64,000 bases of DNA, taken from assembly GCA_002482645.1 (NCBI GenBank), contig DLGJ01000002.1, forward strand, positions 182,058 to 246,057. The letters are read 5' to 3'. Shown in pieces: positions 59,601 through 64,000 of this stretch; within the stretch, counting starts at the first letter, position 1, and every line of letters starts with the position of its first letter. Both the position numbers and the translations under genes were made by a program. The DNA is from Hyphomicrobiaceae bacterium UBA7697 (GTDB taxonomy: Bacteria > Pseudomonadota > Alphaproteobacteria > Rhizobiales > Methyloligellaceae). Under the pieces are notes generated by a model. The model saw nothing but the letters and a program-made list of their open reading frames with translations, was not told where the DNA came from and made no database searches.

Positions 59601-61709
59601 ATGGAACATGAGCCTCTGACGGTTTCGACTCTCCAACTCGGCGACTTGGCAGGAATCCTGCGGCGCCGGATCACGCTGATCGCGGTGACGACCCTCGCCG
59701 TGCTCGCATTGGCGGTGACTTATCTCCTGCTAGCGACGCCCCAATACACGGCCTTCACCGAAATCCTGATCGATCCCCGGAAGAAGAACACCGTCGAGAA
59801 CGAGGTCATTCCATCTGGCCTCGGCACCACGGCGAGCGACAATTTCGCGCTGGTCGATAGCCAGGTCCGGGTGATCACGTCCGATGCGGTGCTTCGCCCC
59901 GTGGTGAAATCCCAGGACCTCGTCGCGGATCCCGAATTCAACGGCACGGATCGCAGCATCCCCACGCGGGTGGTGCTGTTCGTGCTGAGTCTTCTCAGCA
60001 GCTCGTCCGGCACGCCGGCAAGCCCCGAGGACTTTGCCCTCAAGGAGCTCCGCAAGAACATCGAAGTCTCGCGCGACAATCAGACTTACGTCATACAGAT
60101 CGCCGTGACGACGCGGAGCCCGACGAAATCGGCCGACATCGCCCGGGCTATCGCCGCCTCCTATCTCAAGGATCAATCGAGCGAAAAGATCGAGACCACG
60201 AAAAGCGTGAGCGCTCAGATCGACGGCCAATTGGCGACCTTGCGCGAACGTCTGCTGAAGGCCGAAAGCGAGGTACAGAAATTCCGCGCCACGAACAACC
60301 TGCAGCTCTCGGAAAACAATGTCCTGATCGACACGCGCCAGCTGCAGCAGCTGAACGAGAAGCTGACGGAAGCCCAGACGGCGCAGGCGCAAACCCAGGC
60401 GAAATACGATCAGGTCCAGCAATTGCTCCGCAACGGCATCGATCCGGAAGTTACCGCCGAGGCGATCAACTCCTCGACCATTACGGGCTTGCGCGACCAG
60501 TACGCGACCGCCGCGCGCCGCGAGGCCATTCTCAGCGCGAGCCTGTTGCCGTCCCATCCGTCGATGGTGCAGGCACGCTCGGAAGTGCAGCGCCTGCGCG
60601 GGCTGATCCGGGCGGAGGTCGAGCGTATCGCCAAGGCCATCAAGCTCGAGAACGACGCGGCCAAGGAACGCCTGCGCGCCGCCGAGAAGGCTCTCGCCTC
60701 GTCGCGCCAGGAAGCCAACACCAACGACAGCGCCTATATCAAGCTGCGCGAATTGGAGCGCGAGGCGGAGACGACCCGCACGGTCTATGAGAGCTTCCTA
60801 TCGCGCGTGAAGCAGATGAACGAGGCCGAACGCGTCTACACCCCGGACGCGCGGGTGATCACGCCCGCAGCGGTTCCGCAAGAACCGAGCTGGCCGAAAA
60901 AGCTTCTGACTCTTGCGCTGGCGGTGGTCTTCGGCCCCATTCTCGGCGCGGCGCTCGCGGTCGGACGCGAGTTGTTCGGCGGGCGCCCCCATTCGGAGAC
61001 CGAACTCCTTACCACGACGGGCTTGCAGCCGCTGATCTCCATCCCGCGGCTTCAGCTCCGGCGAAACCTTCCCGGCATGAAGCGCCGCTTCCAGCCGAAC
61101 CAGCCCAATCTCTACGATATCGCGCTCGAAACGCTTGACGGGGGCCCGGATTCCCGATTCCGGGGCGCGATTTTCAGTCTCTTGGGCGATGTCATGGATC
61201 TTCGCGGGTCCGGCCAGCCCCGGATCGTGATGCTGACCTCGGCCTTGCCGCGGGAGGGCAAGACCGCCGTGGCGCTCAGCCTCGCGGTCGCGGCGGCATC
61301 GTCCGGCATCCGCACGCTCTTGATCGACGCCAGCAGCTCGAACCCGATGCTGACCCAAATGCTGGGCCGGGGCGAAGCCGGTCCCCGCTATCGCGACCAG
61401 ATCGTGACCGACGCGCAGCTCGGATTGTCGTTCCTGTCTCTCGAAGACGGCGGCCAAAATACGGGCAGCCGCGTGCGGACCGGGGAACTGCAAACGCTCG
61501 CGCGCAGTTTCGAGCTGACGATCGTCGATGGCGGGCTCTTGAAGGGCGAGCCGAACACGGCGCCGCTGATGTCGATCTCGGAGGCCGTGCTGCTGGTTTC
61601 GCAGCCGTCGTCCATGTCGCCGAAGGCCGCCGCCAGCGCCGCCTCCGACCTCCTGGACATGGCCCATGGCCGTCACTGCGCCACCGTCCTTACCATGGCG
61701 AACGCCTAA
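59601..61709 (+). CDS. Chain-length determinant with degenerate BY-kinase domain (GumC-like)
   Basis: A 702-residue polysaccharide co-polymerase. The start at 59601 is preferred to 59520. A Wzz domain follows the first membrane helix (ITLIAVTTLAVLALAVTYLLL). A long coiled-coil periplasmic region (about 200-420) and a GNVR-type segment lead to the second helix (LLTLALAVVFGPILGAALAVG). The cytoplasmic part resembles a bacterial tyrosine kinase, with a Walker A-like ALPREGKTAVALSLA at about 550. The Walker A' motif reads LLIDASSSNP instead of the usual LLIDADLRRP, no clear Walker B is present and no Tyr-rich tail exists. It likely regulates chain length without kinase activity. Confidence 0.88.
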   Translation: MEHEPLTVSTLQLGDLAGILRRRITLIAVTTLAVLALAVTYLLLATPQYTAFTEILIDPRKKNTVENEVIPSGLGTTASDNFALVDSQVRVITSDAVLRPVVKSQDLVADPEFNGTDRSIPTRVVLFVLSLLSSSSGTPASPEDFALKELRKNIEVSRDNQTYVIQIAVTTRSPTKSADIARAIAASYLKDQSSEKIETTKSVSAQIDGQLATLRERLLKAESEVQKFRATNNLQLSENNVLIDTRQLQQLNEKLTEAQTAQAQTQAKYDQVQQLLRNGIDPEVTAEAINSSTITGLRDQYATAARREAILSASLLPSHPSMVQARSEVQRLRGLIRAEVERIAKAIKLENDAAKERLRAAEKALASSRQEANTNDSAYIKLRELEREAETTRTVYESFLSRVKQMNEAERVYTPDARVITPAAVPQEPSWPKKLLTLALAVVFGPILGAALAVGRELFGGRPHSETELLTTTGLQPLISIPRLQLRRNLPGMKRRFQPNQPNLYDIALETLDGGPDSRFRGAIFSLLGDVMDLRGSGQPRIVMLTSALPREGKTAVALSLAVAAASSGIRTLLIDASSSNPMLTQMLGRGEAGPRYRDQIVTDAQLGLSFLSLEDGGQNTGSRVRTGELQTLARSFELTIVDGGLLKGEPNTAPLMSISEAVLLVSQPSSMSPKAAASAASDLLDMAHGRHCATVLTMANA

Positions 61710-62114
61710 CGCTTTCCGAGGTACGGCGTCCGGATACGACCGGCGCACACGAACAGGTGACACCCGTGCGGCTCTCAGCGCCGATACGCGGTTCGCCGCT
61801 GGGCGCCGCGCCGCCCGCCTTCCCTGCCAATGCCCGATGAACCTCAGCGGAGATGAGGGCTGGCCACTCCTCATGAACCTGGCAGGAGCCTGACGCGCCG
61901 ATCTGTACGCCAACGGCCGTGCGCGGCGGTCTTCGTCCGCGGGTGCCGGGTTCGATGCTTGGCCGTCTCTAGGATGCGCGGCGTGACGATGTTCTTGGCG
62001 AGACGATACTTGGCATGAGGATGCTTGGCGTGAGGATGCTCGGCGTGGCCGCTGAACGGTAAGCGGCCCGGGCGTCGAACGCACCCGAGCCGTCGGCGGT
62101 CGGGAAGACGCCGT
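61710..62114. other. Intergenic region with tandem repeats
   Basis: A 405-bp gap between the convergent wzz-like and glycosyl-phosphate transferase genes. It holds the tandem repeats at 61971-62047. No gene is called. Confidence 0.5.
61971..62047. repeat. 15-bp tandem repeat, five units
   Basis: Five units of roughly AGGATGCTTGGCGTG: 61971-61985, 61986-62002 (17 bp, most diverged), 62003-62017, 62018-62032 and 62033-62047. The last two differ at one position. It lies downstream of both flanking genes. Confidence 0.85.
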
Positions 62115-63560
62115 TCAGAGCGCGTTGCGGTACGCCTTGGGCGACAGAACGGTCAGCATCAGGATGTACATGTCGAGCACGAGCGACCAATTATCGATGT
62201 AGTAGAGGTCGTGATCCACGCGGGCCTCGACCTTCTCGACGGTATCGGTCGGTCCGCGATAGCCGTTCACCTGGGCCCAGCCGGTAATGCCCGGCTTGAT
62301 GTTGTGCCGGCGGGCATAGGACGCCACACGCAGCTCGAAATCCCGATCGTGCGTGAGGGCGTGCGGCCGCGGTCCGACCAGAGACATGTCGCCCCGCACG
62401 ACGTTCACGAGCTGCGGCAGCTCGTCGATGTTCCAGCGCCTCAGATGGCGTCCCAGCCGCGTGATGCGGGGGTCGCCCTTCACCGCTTGGGTGACGGCAT
62501 TGCCGTCCTCCGTCACGGTCATGGTGCGGAACTTGTAGATCTCGAATTCCCGCTGATTGAAGCCCAAGCGGCGCTGCCGGAACAGAACCGGCCCCGGCGA
62601 ATCGAGCTTGACCGCGAGCGCGACCAGGAGAAGCAGCGGAAACGTCAGTATCAGGACGGTCGTGGCGCCGGCAAAGTCGATCGACCGCTTCACCGCGATC
62701 TCGACCGTCGTCAACGGAGGGCGAACGAGGTTGAGCGTCGTCGCCGATCCGAGCTGAGACATGGGAACCTGGAAGAACCGGTCGAAGATGGCTTCGGGCC
62801 CGAGACGGACCTTGACCGGCGCGGTCATGAGCATATCGGCACAGGCATTGATCGCCCCGGTGCAAGACCACGGCAGCAAAAGCACCACCTCGTTGACGCC
62901 GGAAACGCGCACAAGCTCGATCACCCGCCGGACGCCGTCTTTCAAGGCGGCGTGGCCCGCCGGCGTATCGTCGAGGGCGTGTTTCGGCCAGGTCACGACA
63001 TCGCTGACGATCAGACCGAACTGGGACGGCGCGTGCTTCAGCTGGAATTCGTCGATCTTGTCCGCCGTGCCGATCAACAGCACCCGGTGAACGGCAAGCG
63101 CCCCGGAGCTGTAGCCTTCGCGGACGAGCCGCTTCCAGGCCAGCTGCCAGATCACGAGCGCCGGCAGCCCGACGAAATAGAAGAGCAGAATGACGCCGCG
63201 CGAATAGTCGTGTGAAATCTTGGCGAGGAAGGCGAACGCGATGACGCCGAGGAAGGCCGCGTTCCAGAGATAGAACTGAAAACGCAGCGACCCCCTGGGC
63301 CGCGTCGACCCAAAGGCCAGCGGCTGTTGCAAGAGCAGCCGGAAAGCGGCGACCGCGACCCCGATCTGAACATATTCGACGACCGGCCCCGGCGAGCCGT
63401 AAACCAGTCCGTGATAGGACAATCCCGAAAGGATCGCCAAACCGACAATCACCAAGGCATCCGCCAGAGGCCAAACGACTTTCAAAGTCCGGCCAAGCAG
63501 CAGCGGCAGGCGATGGGATGGTCCCGTCTTGAACGTCGCCATGTTCGCGGTGTCAGTCAT
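62115..63560 (-). CDS. Undecaprenyl-phosphate glucose phosphotransferase (GumD/WcaJ-like)
   Basis: A 481-residue initiating enzyme that transfers glucose 1-phosphate to undecaprenyl phosphate, the first step of the repeat unit. The start at 63560 (TDTANMATFKTG) is preferred to 63623. Four N-terminal membrane helices and a CoA-binding-like domain (HRVLLIGTADKIDEFQ) are followed by the catalytic domain: KRSIDFAGATTVLILTFPLLLLVALAVKLDSPGPVLFRQRR, FEIYKFRTM, RLGRHLRRWNIDELPQLVNV, MSLVGPRPHA and KPGITGWAQVNGYRG. All hallmark motifs are present. It sets glucose as the probable first sugar. Confidence 0.93.
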   Translation of the reverse strand: MTDTANMATFKTGPSHRLPLLLGRTLKVVWPLADALVIVGLAILSGLSYHGLVYGSPGPVVEYVQIGVAVAAFRLLLQQPLAFGSTRPRGSLRFQFYLWNAAFLGVIAFAFLAKISHDYSRGVILLFYFVGLPALVIWQLAWKRLVREGYSSGALAVHRVLLIGTADKIDEFQLKHAPSQFGLIVSDVVTWPKHALDDTPAGHAALKDGVRRVIELVRVSGVNEVVLLLPWSCTGAINACADMLMTAPVKVRLGPEAIFDRFFQVPMSQLGSATTLNLVRPPLTTVEIAVKRSIDFAGATTVLILTFPLLLLVALAVKLDSPGPVLFRQRRLGFNQREFEIYKFRTMTVTEDGNAVTQAVKGDPRITRLGRHLRRWNIDELPQLVNVVRGDMSLVGPRPHALTHDRDFELRVASYARRHNIKPGITGWAQVNGYRGPTDTVEKVEARVDHDLYYIDNWSLVLDMYILMLTVLSPKAYRNAL

Positions 63561-64000
63561 CGGCAGAACCCCTAGCGGCAAATCGCGAAACCCAAGATAC
63601 CCAACCACCCCAGGTTTCAGCACAGCTGGGAGGTGGGCCCTGCCTCAAACGGATGCAAGGTGCATGCCCATGCGCTGGCCCGTCGAGTCGCGGGTCTCGT
63701 CTCGTCGAGATCGTATCAACCCTCTGATGTTAATCGCATTTCCTTACGACACCTCTAAGCCCCAGGCCCCGCTGGACAACATTTAATTAACGGTAAGGTG
63801 TCCCGCTTTGAGCCGCCTATTGGACCGGATGGCTCGCTTTTGGACGGAAGCGCACAATCGAGAATTTGCGGCGTGTTTTGGCTTTGGAGAGCGGCGGGAC
63901 GGCCGCTGCCGGGCTCGGCCGTAACTGGACCGTATACGTACGGTCGGCATTCCGCTGTCGTCTGACGTGAGGCTTCCGCCCGTTTTGGCACGGGTGCTCA
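63561..64000. other. Region upstream of the GumD-like gene, no gene seen
   Basis: About 440 bp to the window end. AT-rich patches near 63725-63790 (including attaattaacgg-like sequence) could contain the promoter of the GumD-like gene. A 78-codon minus-strand frame at 63755 has no protein features and is not called. Confidence 0.45.

Noticed and set aside
63755..63991. 78-residue minus-strand frame at the window end
   Set aside because: Low-complexity translation, no start signal, in the promoter region of the GumD-like gene.

Overview
This 64 kb window looks like the chromosome of a high-GC alphaproteobacterium of the Hyphomicrobiales, probably a Hyphomicrobium- or Methyloceanibacter-like lineage. 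That placement is an inference from protein style, the lone phosphoribulokinase, cobalamin-dependent ethanolamine ammonia-lyase, IS66 elements and base composition; no rRNA or conventional tRNA is present to anchor it.

Region 1 (1-8.3 kb) is a copper-handling block. On the minus strand lie a TAT-exported multicopper oxidase cut by the window edge, a TolC-type outer membrane lipoprotein, a small His-tailed lipoprotein and a Cys/His-rich exported protein. A decayed iron-binding protein gene and an outer membrane protein gene follow. On the plus strand, copA-copB sit behind a candidate MerR/CueR-type promoter. Just past the copB terminator, on the minus strand, is a 57-nt tRNA-like element with an acceptor stem, a T-arm and an encoded CCA but no anticodon arm.

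Region 2 (8.4-17.3 kb) holds a lipoprotein, a DUF305 membrane protein, a CBS-BON protein, a beta-phosphoglucomutase/GH65 phosphorylase fusion, a MerR regulator with a CueR-like two-cysteine end, and a phosphoketolase. The MerR-type promoter points at a 26-residue exported peptide ending ICPFC, the most unusual coding unit of the window.

Region 3 (17.6-22.4 kb) is mobile DNA. A complete 2604-bp IS66-family element with exact 8-bp target duplications has inserted 3 bp inside the terminal repeat of an older, decayed relative. Beside it are degenerate 21-bp repeats and an unrecognised 459-residue gene that looks AT-richer than its neighbours.

Region 4 (22.6-39.5 kb) is mostly housekeeping: the ABC-F protein Uup, phosphoribulokinase, a diguanylate cyclase, ethanolamine permease with EutBC, a D-Ala-D-Ala carboxypeptidase, an SH3-like protein, a phosphoesterase, a cyclic-nucleotide-binding protein, AsmA, phosphoglycerate mutase and hypotheticals.

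Region 5 (39.6-63.6 kb) is an exopolysaccharide locus with xanthan/acetan-style parts: a GumD-like initiating transferase, GumC-like Wzz with a degenerate kinase domain, GumM-like (GT26), GumH-like (GT4) and GumK-like glycosyltransferases, a flippase, a GumE-like polymerase and a GH5 glucanase. A sub-module (cytidylyltransferase, PIG-L deacetylase, RmlC-like epimerase, C-methyltransferase, DUF4910 protein, SDR) suggests a modified deoxysugar side group. Short GC-rich tandem repeats occupy three intergenic gaps at 32.4, 51.5 and 62.0 kb.
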